Assembly (NCBI GenBank): GCA_019348475.1
Contig: JAHWJJ010000057.1
Span: 1 to 14,051, forward strand
Source of the DNA: Gemmatimonadota bacterium
GTDB lineage: Bacteria; Gemmatimonadota; Gemmatimonadetes; Longimicrobiales; Longimicrobiaceae
Direction of reading: 5' to 3'
DNA: 14,051 nucleotides
Shown: one piece after another, positions 1-7,582 of the stretch
How positions within the stretch are numbered: the first letter of the stretch is position 1
Layout: every line of letters begins with the position of its first letter
Position numbers and translations under genes: made by a program
Notes under the pieces: generated by a model
What the model was told of the DNA's origin: nothing
Database searches by the model: none
Seen by the model: the letters and a program-made list of their open reading frames with translations, nothing else

Positions 1-260
<260 letters not shown>

Positions 261-279
261 AACGCCGGGTTTTACCTTG

Positions 280-317
280 AAGTCCCGCCCCCCCGAAGCT
301 GGGAGGGCGGGACTTTT
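280..317 (+). terminator. Intrinsic terminator after the Ser-Gly protein gene
   Basis: A perfect 11-base stem (AAGTCCCGCCC at 280-290 pairing with 305-315) closes a 14-base loop and runs into TTTT at 314-317. It lies 20 bases past the stop codon of the gene on the left. Confidence 0.88.
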
Positions 318-387
318 GCGTGGCCGGGCTCAACTCGTTGGCAGATTCAAGTGGGTGCGTTGCCAAAATCAAGTGGCGCGCTACAAC

Positions 388-444
388 CGGCGGAGGCCCC
401 CTCCCCCCCGGCCCCCCTCCCCCGCTCCGCGGGAGAGGGGGGAG
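388..444 (+). repeat. Left inverted repeat of a MITE-like unit
   Basis: This 57-base G/C-tract sequence begins CGGCGGAGGCCCCCTCC and has a CCCGCTCCGCGGG core. The reverse complement of 564-620 matches it with about one substitution and single-base indels. The core is itself self-complementary, as in REP-type elements. The two arms enclose a DUF559 remnant. Confidence 0.85.
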
Positions 445-446
445 AA

Positions 447-566
447 CTACGCCTCCTCCCCGGGCTCCACCGCCAGCTCAATGCGCCGGACCACCGAGGG
501 AAGGTTCGACAGCACCTCATCATTCCGGAAGCGCAACACGCGGATGTTCAGCCGCTCCAGCGCCTC
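447..566 (-). pseudogene. DUF559 (endonuclease-like) C-terminal remnant
   Basis: On the minus strand a 39-residue frame ends at TAG 447-449. It reads EALERLNIRVLRFRND, then EVLSNLPSVVRRIELAVE. This matches the closing strand and helix of DUF559 proteins (typically ALGxRVLRFxNxEVLxNLxxVLxxI), a PD-(D/E)xK-related family associated with restriction and Vsr-like nucleases. No start codon and none of the N-terminal catalytic part is present; upstream the frame runs into the right inverted repeat. The peptide is intact but is only about one third of the family length. It is therefore either a gene fossil or the internal part of a non-autonomous repeat unit. Family assignment is from remembered consensus. 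Confidence 0.7.
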
Positions 567-620
567 CCCCTCTCCCGCGAAGCGGGGGAGGGGGGCCGGG
601 GGGGAGGGGGCCCTCCGCCG
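564..620 (-). repeat. Right inverted repeat of a MITE-like unit
   Basis: Mirror copy of 388-444, with core CCCGCGAAGCGGG and ending TCCGCCG at 614-620. Together with the left arm it bounds a unit of about 233 bases. I see no obvious flanking target duplication (left flank CTACAAC, right flank AGCCCGG). From 621 to 659 I see nothing further. Confidence 0.85.
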
Positions 621-659
621 AGCCCGGGGTACCCGCCTTCCCGAGCCGAACGCCGCGGG

Positions 660-691
660 CCGGCCCTCACCGGCCCCTCACCGGCCCCTCA
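660..691 (-). repeat. 11-mer tandem repeat containing the serine hydrolase stop codon
   Basis: Three units, TGAGGGGCCGG on the minus strand, of 11, 11 and 10 bases. The first unit supplies the TGA stop (689-691) of the serine hydrolase gene. Each later unit has another TGA, shifted in frame. Confidence 0.85.
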
Positions 692-1951
692 CGGCTCCGC
701 GGCGCGCCGGCGTGCCTCCCAGTCCACCAGCGGCGCGTCGACCATCGCGTTCTGGACGGCGTCGGCCACGGCGCGGCGCAGCGGGGCCTGCTTCTGGTTC
801 TGCGCCGTGGGGTTCACGCGCGTGGTGAGCAGCACCACGAACACGCTGCGCTCCGGGTCCATCCAGATGGAGGTGCCCGTGTATCCCGTGTGGCCAAAGC
901 TGCGCGGGGAGAAAAACCGGCCCGCGCTCGACTCGCCGGACGGCGTGTCCCAGCCCAGCGCGCGGCTGCTGCCGGCCACCTGCGGCGCCGTCCAGCGGGC
1001 AATGGTCTGCGGGCGAAGGATGCGGACGCCCCCGTACTCGCCGCCGTTCAGCAGCATCTGCGCGAACACCGCAAGGTCGCGCGCGCTCCCGAAGAGCCCC
1101 GCGTGCCCGGCCACGCCCCCCAGCGCCCACGCGTTGGGATCGTGCACCTCGCCCCAGATCAGGCCGCCGCGCGCGCTGTCCCGTTCCGTCGCGGCAATGC
1201 GGTCGCGCGGCACGCCGGGACGGTACCCCGTCTCGCGCATTCCCAGCGGCGCGAAGATGCGGTCGTGCACGAACGCGTCCAGCTCCTGCCCCGTGATCCG
1301 CTCGATGATCAGCTGCAGGAGGATGAGGTCCCAGTCGCTGTAGACGGTCTGCGCGCCGGGGGTGCCGCGCAGCGGGCGCAGGTTGATCTGCTCCAGGTAC
1401 TGCTGCCGTCCGCGGTGCGTCCGGTACAGCGGGGCGAACGCCTCCAGCCCGCCACGGTGCGTCAGCAGCATCCGCACGGTGATCGACTGCTTTGCGCTGT
1501 CCGCCAGCTCGGGCAGGTAGGATGCGACGGTGCGGTCCAGGTCCAGCCGCCCCTCCTCCTCCAGGATCATCGCCGCCGTCGTCGTGGCGACCACCTTGGT
1601 CACCGACGCCAGGTCGAAGAGCGTGCTGTCCGTCACCGCGGCGCTGCCGGGCGGCCAGTCCACCGCGCCGTAGCCGCGCAGGTGCACCAGGCGGCCGTGC
1701 CGCCCCACCGCGACGGCGATGGCCGGCGCCACCCGGTCCTCCACCGCCGTGAGCGCGATGGAATCCAGCTGCGCATTCAGCCGCGGCGTGAACCCGGCCT
1801 CGCCCGGCGGGGCGGCGGCGAGCACCGTGACCGCCTGCATCCGCGGCTCCGGCGCGGGCACCGGCGCCGGGACGGGCGCGGAGGCCGGAGGCGGCGTGCA
1901 GGCGCCGCCCAGCACGGCGGCCGCGGCGAGCGCGAGGGTACCTGGACGCAT
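689..1951 (-). CDS. Lipoprotein serine hydrolase (beta-lactamase/PBP-like)
   Basis: This 420-residue protein is probably an exported lipid-anchored serine hydrolase of the beta-lactamase/DD-peptidase superfamily (COG1680). It starts MRPGTLALAAAAVLGGAC, a signal peptide with lipobox LGGAC and modifiable Cys18, followed by a Pro/Ala-rich linker to about residue 36. The catalytic SxxK is SVTK at 116-119, the second motif is YSD at 204-206 (a common variant of YxN), and the KTG-equivalent is HTG at 354-356 within FGHTGYTG. The segment DPNAWALGGVAGHAGLFG near 271-288 is typical of the YfeW/esterase-like branch. The substrate cannot be told: peptide, ester and beta-lactam are all possible. The ATG at 1951 has GGAG nine bases upstream. 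It diverges from the DUF4349 gene and ends inside an 11-mer repeat. Confidence 0.87.
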   Translation of the reverse strand: MRPGTLALAAAAVLGGACTPPPASAPVPAPVPAPEPRMQAVTVLAAAPPGEAGFTPRLNAQLDSIALTAVEDRVAPAIAVAVGRHGRLVHLRGYGAVDWPPGSAAVTDSTLFDLASVTKVVATTTAAMILEEEGRLDLDRTVASYLPELADSAKQSITVRMLLTHRGGLEAFAPLYRTHRGRQQYLEQINLRPLRGTPGAQTVYSDWDLILLQLIIERITGQELDAFVHDRIFAPLGMRETGYRPGVPRDRIAATERDSARGGLIWGEVHDPNAWALGGVAGHAGLFGSARDLAVFAQMLLNGGEYGGVRILRPQTIARWTAPQVAGSSRALGWDTPSGESSAGRFFSPRSFGHTGYTGTSIWMDPERSVFVVLLTTRVNPTAQNQKQAPLRRAVADAVQNAMVDAPLVDWEARRRAAEP

Positions 1952-2001
1952 CGGTGTCGCTCCGCGTGAGTACGGTGGATCGGGATGTCGGATCGATCGG
2001 A

Positions 2002-2031
2002 ATCGTAGAGGCGCCTGCGGGCGTGCGTCAA
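2002..2031 (-). promoter_or_regulatory. Candidate promoter of the serine hydrolase gene
   Basis: On the minus strand TTGACG (2026-2031) is followed after 18 bases by TACGAT (2002-2007). This is a reasonable sigma-70-type match and lies about 50 bases before the ATG at 1951. Confidence 0.4.
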
Positions 2032-2089
2032 TCGGACCATCGCCGACGGCGGTGCATGGAGGGGTGGACGCCGATTCGCGGCCGCGGCG

Positions 2090-2125
2090 CGTTCAATGAA
2101 CGGTGGCGCGGCCGTTCAGTGAACG
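2090..2125. promoter_or_regulatory. Paired 13-base palindromes, candidate operator
   Basis: Two perfect palindromes of the form CGTTCA-N-TGAACG lie at 2090-2102 (central A) and 2113-2125 (central G). Their centres are 23 bases apart, about two helical turns, so two dimers could bind the same face of the DNA. They sit in the 334-base region between the divergent serine hydrolase and DUF4349 genes. The rest of that region (1952-2285) shows no gene. The cognate regulator is not identifiable here; the form suits a TetR-like or similar dimeric repressor. Confidence 0.5.
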
Positions 2126-2254
2126 TGTCCGGCGGGGGGAGCGCGTCAGAAACGGGCGGCGGGATGCATTGCAAGATGGCGCAGGCGAACAGCTTAGGTG
2201 CGCATCGATCCGCGTCGCGCGGCGGGAACGCGCCGTGCCCAGCACGTAGCTGCC

Positions 2255-2267
2255 GGTGACGGTCACC
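2255..2267. promoter_or_regulatory. 13-base palindrome just before the DUF4349 gene
   Basis: GGTGAC-G-GTCACC is a perfect dyad ending 18 bases before the ATG at 2286. A bound regulator there could affect transcript initiation or ribosome access, but chance cannot be excluded. Confidence 0.25.
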
Positions 2268-2285
2268 CCAACCCCGCATCCGCCG

Positions 2286-3296
2286 ATGAAACGCGCAGCC
2301 ATCCTCCTCATCCTCCTCTCCGCCGTCCTCTCCGCCTGCGGCAGGGACGACTCCGCCGAGTACCTTGAATCGGCCCCGTCGAGCGTGGCACGTGGCGGAG
2401 AGCGCGAGGAAGCCATCGTCACCATGGACGCCGCGGTGCCGGCCCAGGCACCCACCGCGGCACGGGGCCGGGAGGGCGGCGCACAACCGCGGTTCAGCAC
2501 GGCGGACACGGGCGTGGTGCCGCCGCAGCCCGGCCCGGTGGAGCCCGCCGTCTCCCTGAACCCCATGCTGATCCGCACCGGGACGGCGACCATCGAGGTG
2601 GATTCGCTGGAGCGGGGGATCGCGCAGGTGCGGGCGCTGGCGCAGCGCGTCGGGGGGATCGTGGGCAACACCACCATCAGTTCGGGCGCGCAGACGGCGC
2701 GGCAGGCCACGGTGGAGCTGCGCGTCCCCAGCGTGAACTTCGACCGCGCGGTGAGCGGGCTGGCACCCATCGGCCGCGTCGAGCACGTCCACGTGACGGC
2801 GGAGGACGTGGGCGAGGAGTTCACCGACGTAACGGCGCGCGTGGCGAACGCGCGCCGGCTGGAGGCACGGCTGCTGGACCTGCTGGAGCGCCGGACCGGG
2901 CGGCTGGAGGAGGTGCTGAACCTGGAGCGGGAGCTGGCCCGCGTTCGCGAGGAGATCGAGCGCTACGAGGGGCGGCTGCGGTACCTGCGCACCCGCACCT
3001 CCGTGAGCGTGCTGACGATCGCGCTGCATGAGCCGGGGGCCATCCTGGGCCGCCCCGGCGACCGCCCCATCCGCGACGCGTTCCGCCAGGCGTGGCGCAA
3101 CTTCGTGGAGATGATCGCCGGGCTGATCGCCGCTTCGGGGCTCCTGGTTCCGCTGGGGCTGCTGGTGTACGGCCTGTGGCGCGCGGTCCGATGGATCCGC
3201 CGCCGCGACCGGGAGCGCGACGCCGCATATCGCGAGGCCCTGCGCCGCGACCGCGAGCGCACCCCGCCGCCGGAGGAGCCGGCGATGCGCCCCTGA
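2286..3296 (+). CDS. DUF4349 domain lipoprotein
   Basis: This 336-residue membrane-anchored protein belongs to the DUF4349 family, whose function is not established. The ATG at 2286 is preferred over the GTG at 2256 because it opens directly into a signal peptide, MKRAAILLILLSAVLSAC, with lipobox LSAC (15-18). A low-complexity stretch to about residue 90 leads into the conserved core: IRTGTATIEVDSLERGIAQV near 96-115, a VGGIVGNTT turn near 122-130, RVPSVNFDRAV near 146-156, and GRVEHVHVTAEDVGEEFTDV near 163-182. A helical, probably coiled-coil segment spans 186-232. It is followed by the SVLTIALHEP strand, a transmembrane helix at about 274-299, and a very basic C-terminal tail. No good ribosome binding site is visible. 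It is convergent with pgl. Confidence 0.85.
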   Translation: MKRAAILLILLSAVLSACGRDDSAEYLESAPSSVARGGEREEAIVTMDAAVPAQAPTAARGREGGAQPRFSTADTGVVPPQPGPVEPAVSLNPMLIRTGTATIEVDSLERGIAQVRALAQRVGGIVGNTTISSGAQTARQATVELRVPSVNFDRAVSGLAPIGRVEHVHVTAEDVGEEFTDVTARVANARRLEARLLDLLERRTGRLEEVLNLERELARVREEIERYEGRLRYLRTRTSVSVLTIALHEPGAILGRPGDRPIRDAFRQAWRNFVEMIAGLIAASGLLVPLGLLVYGLWRAVRWIRRRDRERDAAYREALRRDRERTPPPEEPAMRP

Positions 3297-3343
3297 TTTC
3301 GCATGCTCGAACTCCGGCCCGCACGGCCGGCGCTCACTGCCAG

Positions 3344-3391
3344 GAGTGATGGAATAGATGGAGTGATGGAGTGATGGAGCGGAGTGATGGA
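3344..3391 (+). repeat. Degenerate octamer array (GAGTGATG)
   Basis: Four copies of GAGTGATG with a 9-base variant and a 5-base remnant, 47 bases after the stop of the DUF4349 gene and in its sense direction. It is the same family as the GTGAACGG/GTGAAGGG arrays elsewhere in the window; the zwf array mixes both unit types. A short CCGGCC/GGCCGG dyad at 3314-3330 precedes it. Confidence 0.75.
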
Positions 3392-3441
3392 CACCGTACG
3401 GCGTCGGCCAGCATGAGCGCGGCGGAGTAGTTCCTCGGTAG

Positions 3442-3550
3442 GCGCCCCGCAGATCCAGCACGCGTGCGGATCGCGCGGGGCGCTTTCCTCAGAATCACAA
3501 AACATACGCCTGGCTCGAAACCAGGTCGAGGAAGAGCCTTTTGCCGGCTC
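3442..3550. other. Three consecutive hairpins between convergent genes
   Basis: Hairpin 1 pairs GCGCCCCGC (3442-3450) with 3475-3483, with an inner GATCC/GGATC pair. Hairpin 2 pairs TTCCTC (3485-3490) with GAGGAA (3528-3533), enclosing CCTGG/CCAGG around the loop CTCGAAA. Hairpin 3 pairs GAGCC (3534-3538) with GGCTC (3546-3550). The stretch at 3490-3507 is unusually A-rich for this window. The hairpins could terminate the convergent DUF4349 and pgl transcripts or form a small structured RNA. I do not recognise an RNA family. Confidence 0.45.
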
Positions 3551-3555
3551 CGCAA

Positions 3556-3634
3556 TTCACCCGTTCACCCGTTCACCCGTTCACCCCTTCACCCCTTCAC
3601 CCCTTCACCCGTTCACCCGTTCACCCGTTCACCG
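3556..3634 (-). repeat. Octamer array overlapping the pgl stop codon
   Basis: Nine full units, written on the plus strand as three TTCACCCG, three TTCACCCC and three TTCACCCG, plus a partial one. On the minus strand, the sense of pgl, the units read CGGGTGAA and GGGGTGAA. The array encodes the last residues of pgl (VNG) and its TGA at 3613-3615. Confidence 0.93.
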
Positions 3635-4398
3635 ACCAGGCGCGACGCCGCGGCGGCGTCCATCACCCACACTGCCTCGCCGTCTCCGGGGCGAAGGAAC
3701 TGGGCGGGAAAGCGGAACGGGTCGATGGGGCCGCGCAGCACCTTCCACGCGATCTCCGCCTTGTCCGCCCCCAGCACCGGCAGCTCGATGCGCCCGGCCG
3801 CGTTCAGCACGGGCATGGTGAGCGTGATGCGCGGCTCGCCCAGCGGCAGGTGCAGGTTGGTGGTGGCGGTGCGCTCGCGCTGGTGGAGCGCGTCCGTGAA
3901 CGGAAACAGCGACGCGACGTGCCCGTCCGGACCCACGCCCAGGTGGATGAGGTCGAACCGCGGCACGCCGGGTCCGAAGAACGCCGCCAGCTCCCGCGCG
4001 TACGCCTCCGCGCCCTCCGCGGGGAGTAGCTCGCCGCGCATGCGGTGCACGTTCGCGGGCGGGATGGGCACGCGGGAGACGAACGCCTCATTCGCCATTC
4101 GGAAGTTGCTGCGTGTGTGGCCCGGCGGCACGCACCGCTCGTCGCCCCAGAACAGGTGGACGCCCTCCCACGGGATGCGCGACCGCAGCGGCTCGCTCCC
4201 CAGCAGCCGGTAGGCCTGCACCGGGCCGCTGCCGCCCGTCAGCGCGACGCTGAAGCGGCCGCGCGCCCGCACCGCCTCGATCGCCTGGCTGGCGAAGCTC
4301 TCCGCCAGCGCGGCGGAGGCGGCGTGCGCATCGGGGTGGATGGCGGCGCGGGCACCTGCGCGCCCGGTCTCGATGCTGTGCGGCGAATGCGTGGACAC
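3613..4398 (-). CDS. pgl: 6-phosphogluconolactonase
   Basis: Hydrolyses 6-phosphoglucono-delta-lactone to 6-phosphogluconate, the second step of the oxidative pentose phosphate pathway, in the cytoplasm. The 261-residue protein (family about 230-260) has the DevB/Pgl motifs ALTGGSGP (52-59), WGDERCVPPGHTRSNF (84-99), GVGPDGHVASLFP (154-166) and ITLTMPVLNAAGRI (191-204). There is no in-frame ATG before these motifs. The GTG at 4398 is chosen because it gives a normal family length, though it has no visible ribosome binding site, so the start is uncertain by some residues. The stop and last three residues come from the octamer array. It is separated from zwf and gnd by one opposite-strand gene, with which it shares a 90-base upstream region. 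Confidence 0.93.
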   Translation of the reverse strand: MSTHSPHSIETGRAGARAAIHPDAHAASAALAESFASQAIEAVRARGRFSVALTGGSGPVQAYRLLGSEPLRSRIPWEGVHLFWGDERCVPPGHTRSNFRMANEAFVSRVPIPPANVHRMRGELLPAEGAEAYARELAAFFGPGVPRFDLIHLGVGPDGHVASLFPFTDALHQRERTATTNLHLPLGEPRITLTMPVLNAAGRIELPVLGADKAEIAWKVLRGPIDPFRFPAQFLRPGDGEAVWVMDAAAASRLVGERVNG

Positions 4399-4420
4399 GG
4401 TGGATGGATGCGCGTACGTT
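4392..4420 (+). promoter_or_regulatory. Candidate promoter of the Clp N-domain gene
   Basis: TGGACA (4392-4397) and TACGTT (4415-4420) are 17 bases apart, which would start transcription near 4427. The -35 overlaps the proposed pgl start, as expected for a tight divergent pair. A CCCGGC/GCCGGG dyad follows at 4433-4449. Confidence 0.35.
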
Positions 4421-4488
4421 CTGGTGAGCGAGCCCGGCCGGCTGCCGGGAGCATGATCGGATCGACAACGCGAACCGGAGAGGGCGAC

Positions 4489-4980
4489 GTGCTCTTCAAG
4501 CGTCCCAAGATCCCGCCGCCGCGCCCGCCGGACCTGCCGTTCGACGAGGCCGCGCGCGACGCGCTGGGCGGCGCCACGGCGCAGGCCCAGCTCGCCAACG
4601 CCAGTGCCGTGCACGCCGAGCACCTGCTGCTGGCGCTGCTGGACGATCCCGCCGGCGTGCCGTCGCGCGCGCTGCGCCGCATCGGCTTTGAGCCGGACGA
4701 CATCAGGCGCCGGATAGAACACGCCGCCCCGCCGCGCCCGTGGGGTGTTCGCGCCCCCGTGCTCCCCTTCGCCGACGACACCAAGGGCGCCATCGAGTTC
4801 GCCATGCGCGAGGCGCGGATGGCCGGCGCGCGCGAGGTGGGGACGGGGCTGCTGCTGCTGGGTGTGCTGCAATCCCCGCAGGGCGTGCCCGTCCGCGCCC
4901 TCGCGCACCTGGACATCACCCCCGTCGCGCTGCGCTCCGCCATCGCGGCGGAGGGCAACCCGGCCGACCCTCACCCGTAG
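4489..4980 (+). CDS. Stand-alone Clp N-domain (double Clp repeat) protein
   Basis: The 163-residue soluble protein consists of two Clp N-terminal repeats and no AAA+ module. Repeat 1 is about 18-77 (FDEAARDALGG, AVHAEHLLLALLDD, VPSRALRRIG). Repeat 2 is about 94-153 (FADDTKGAIEFAMREARMAG, VGTGLLLLGVLQSP, VPVRALAHL). In ClpA/ClpC these repeats bind substrates, adaptors or phospho-arginine. Alone they could act as an adaptor or decoy for a Clp protease, which is inference. The GTG at 4489 is chosen because GGAGAGGG (4477-4484) lies four bases upstream. The ATG at 4453 would add 12 residues but has GGGAG too close to it. The gene interrupts the pgl-zwf-gnd cluster on the opposite strand and converges on zwf. 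Confidence 0.82.
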   Translation: MLFKRPKIPPPRPPDLPFDEAARDALGGATAQAQLANASAVHAEHLLLALLDDPAGVPSRALRRIGFEPDDIRRRIEHAAPPRPWGVRAPVLPFADDTKGAIEFAMREARMAGAREVGTGLLLLGVLQSPQGVPVRALAHLDITPVALRSAIAAEGNPADPHP

Positions 4981-4989
4981 CCACGCACT

Positions 4990-5008
4990 CTCTCGCGAAT
5001 CGCGAGAG
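4990..5008. terminator. Hairpin between convergent Clp N-domain gene and zwf
   Basis: A perfect 8-base stem CTCTCGCG/CGCGAGAG with a 3-base AAT loop lies nine bases after the TAG of the plus-strand gene. There is no T-tract, so it may be a bidirectional or weak terminator. Confidence 0.5.
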
Positions 5009-5018
5009 GGCGTGAACA

Positions 5019-5074
5019 TCACCCGTTCACCCGTTCACCCCTTCACTCCATCACCCCTTCACCCCTTCACTCCA
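5019..5074 (-). repeat. Mixed octamer array overlapping the zwf stop codon
   Basis: Seven full units on the plus strand in the order TCACCCGT twice, TCACCCCT, TCACTCCA, TCACCCCT twice, TCACTCCA, plus a partial one. On the minus strand they read GTGAACGG-, GTGAAGGG- and GTGATGGA-type units. The last zwf codons (GTG ATG GAG) and its TGA (5067-5069) are repeat sequence. Confidence 0.92.
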
Positions 5075-6655
5075 TCACACTCGGCACCGCCCAGCTGCGC
5101 CCCTCGCGCCGCAGCAGCTCGTCCGCGCAGCGCGGGCCCCAGGTGCCGGCGGGGTAGCGCTCCGGCTCGCCGCCCGCCTCCCACGCCTCCGCGATCGGGG
5201 TGATCAGCGTCCACGCATCCTCCACCTCGTCGCGGCGGGCGAAGAGGGTGGCGTCGCCCAGCATGGCGTCCAGCAGAAGGCGCTGGTAGGCCTCGGGCGA
5301 CTCCATGCCGAACGCCTTGCAGTAGTCGAAGTCCATGCTCACCGGGCGCAGGAGCCCCCGCAGGCCGGGCTGCTTGGCCTCGAAAAAGAGCGAGATCCCC
5401 TCGTCCGGCTGGATGTGCAACACCAGCGCGTTGGGCGCGGGGTCGTCGCGCTGCACCAGGTCGCGCACCGGGTGCGGCGCCGGGCGAAAGCGGATCACCA
5501 CCTCGCTGGCCTTGGCCGGCAGCCGCTTGCCCGTCCGCAGGTAGAACGGCACCCCCGCCCACCGCCAGTTGTCCACCGCCAGCCGCACCGCCGCGAACGT
5601 CTCCGTCCGCGACCCGGGCGGCACCTTCTCCTCGTCCAGGTAGCCGGCCATCGCGCCGTCCCCATCCCCCGAAGCCGCGTACTGCCCCCGCACCGCGCAA
5701 CGCTGGATGTCGTCGCCCTGCAGGAGCGGGATGGACTGCAGCACCTTGACCTTCTCGTTGCGGATGGAATCGGCGTCGTAGCTGGCGGGCGGCTCCATCG
5801 CGACCAGGGTGAGGATCTGCAGCAGGTGGCTCTGCACCATGTCGCGCAGGGCGCCGCTGCGGTCGTAGTAGCCGGCGCGCCCCTCCACCCCCACCGACTC
5901 GGCGACCGTGATCTGCACGTGGTCCACGTAGGTGCGGCTCCACAGCGGCTCCCAGATCACGTTGGCGAAGCGGAAGATGAGCAGGTTCTGCAGCGTCTCC
6001 TTGCCCAGGTAGTGGTCGATGCGAAAGATCTGCGGCTCGCCGAACACCCGCAGCAGCGCCGCGTTCAGCTCGCGCGCCGTCTTCAGGTCGCGCCCGAACG
6101 GCTTTTCGACGATGATGCGCGTCCAGCACTCCGCGTCCTCGGCGTCGCACACCAGCCCCGCGCGCCCCAGCCCCTCCGCGGTGGGCGCGATCACCGAGGG
6201 GGGGAGCGCCAGGTAGAACAGGCGGTTGCCGCGCGTCCCGTGCTCCCGGTCCGCCTCATCGAGCCGTTCGCGCAGCGCGGCGAAGGTCCGCGGGTCGTCC
6301 GTGGAGCCGTGCACGTAGAAGATGCGGCGCGCGAACTCTTCCCACTCCCCCGCGTCCGGCGCATCTGCGAACTCCTCCAGCGCGGCGCGCATCCGCTGGC
6401 GGTACTCGGCGTCGTCGATGTCCTCGCGCGAGTTGCCGACGATGCAGAAGGCGTCGGGGAGCAGGCCGTCCTCCTTCAGCTTCCACAGCGCCGGCATCAG
6501 CTTGCGCCGGGCCAGGTCGCCCGTGCCGCCGAAGATCACCAGCGCCAGCGGGTCCGGGGTGCGGACCCGCTGAAAGGGAGTGGCCAGCGAGGTGCGGAGG
6601 GGCGTCTCTCCCGCGGCGGGCGCGGGGGGGACGTCGGGAAGGTGCGGGTCGTCGC

Positions 6656-6659
<4 letters not shown>
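5067..6659 (-). CDS. zwf: Glucose-6-phosphate 1-dehydrogenase
   Basis: Oxidises glucose 6-phosphate to 6-phosphogluconolactone, feeding the pgl product next door; cytoplasmic. The 530 residues hold the N-terminal nucleotide-binding motif IFGGTGDLARRKL (42-54), EKPFG (185-189), and the substrate-binding and catalytic signature RIDHYLGKE (213-221) with its conserved His. A complete C-terminal domain follows (NEKVKVLQ, PFYLRTGKRL, MDFDYCKAFG, and an ending near RSWAVPSVME). Length is normal, slightly longer at the N-terminus, where about 35 Pro-rich residues precede the Rossmann fold. The ATG at 6659 overlaps the gnd stop codon as ATGA, so the two are probably translationally coupled, with gnd first. 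The open frame runs upstream through gnd, but that part is a shadow. The C-terminal VME is encoded by the octamer array. Confidence 0.97.

Positions 6660-7582
<923 letters not shown>

Noticed and set aside
280..317. Riboswitch or attenuator for the region to the right.
   Set aside because: The stem with T-tract lies directly after a stop codon and no same-strand gene follows for about 2 kb; a plain terminator explains it.
3478..3492. GAGGAAAG on the minus strand, reminiscent of the conserved 5' block of RNase P RNA.
   Set aside because: The rest of the RNase P RNA core is absent and the free space is too short.
3364..3505. Small minus-strand frame starting MFCDSEES and containing CWICG, suggestive of a tiny metal-binding protein.
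   Set aside because: Its frame passes through hairpin 1 and then the octamer array, codon use is unlike the neighbouring genes, and there is no good ribosome binding site. The CxxC is probably chance.
3505..3534. T-arm-like stem and loop (CCTGG-CTCGAAA-CCAGG) suggesting a tRNA gene.
   Set aside because: Loop position 54 would be C rather than T, and no matching acceptor, D-arm and anticodon arm could be fitted on either strand. It is kept only as part of the hairpin group.
3556..3634. CRISPR-like array.
   Set aside because: The units are eight bases, directly tandem and without spacers, and no cas gene is present.
4399..5022. N-terminal extension of pgl to the upstream start at 5022.
   Set aside because: This part runs antisense through the Clp N-domain gene and shows no conserved sequence; Pgl is complete from 4398.
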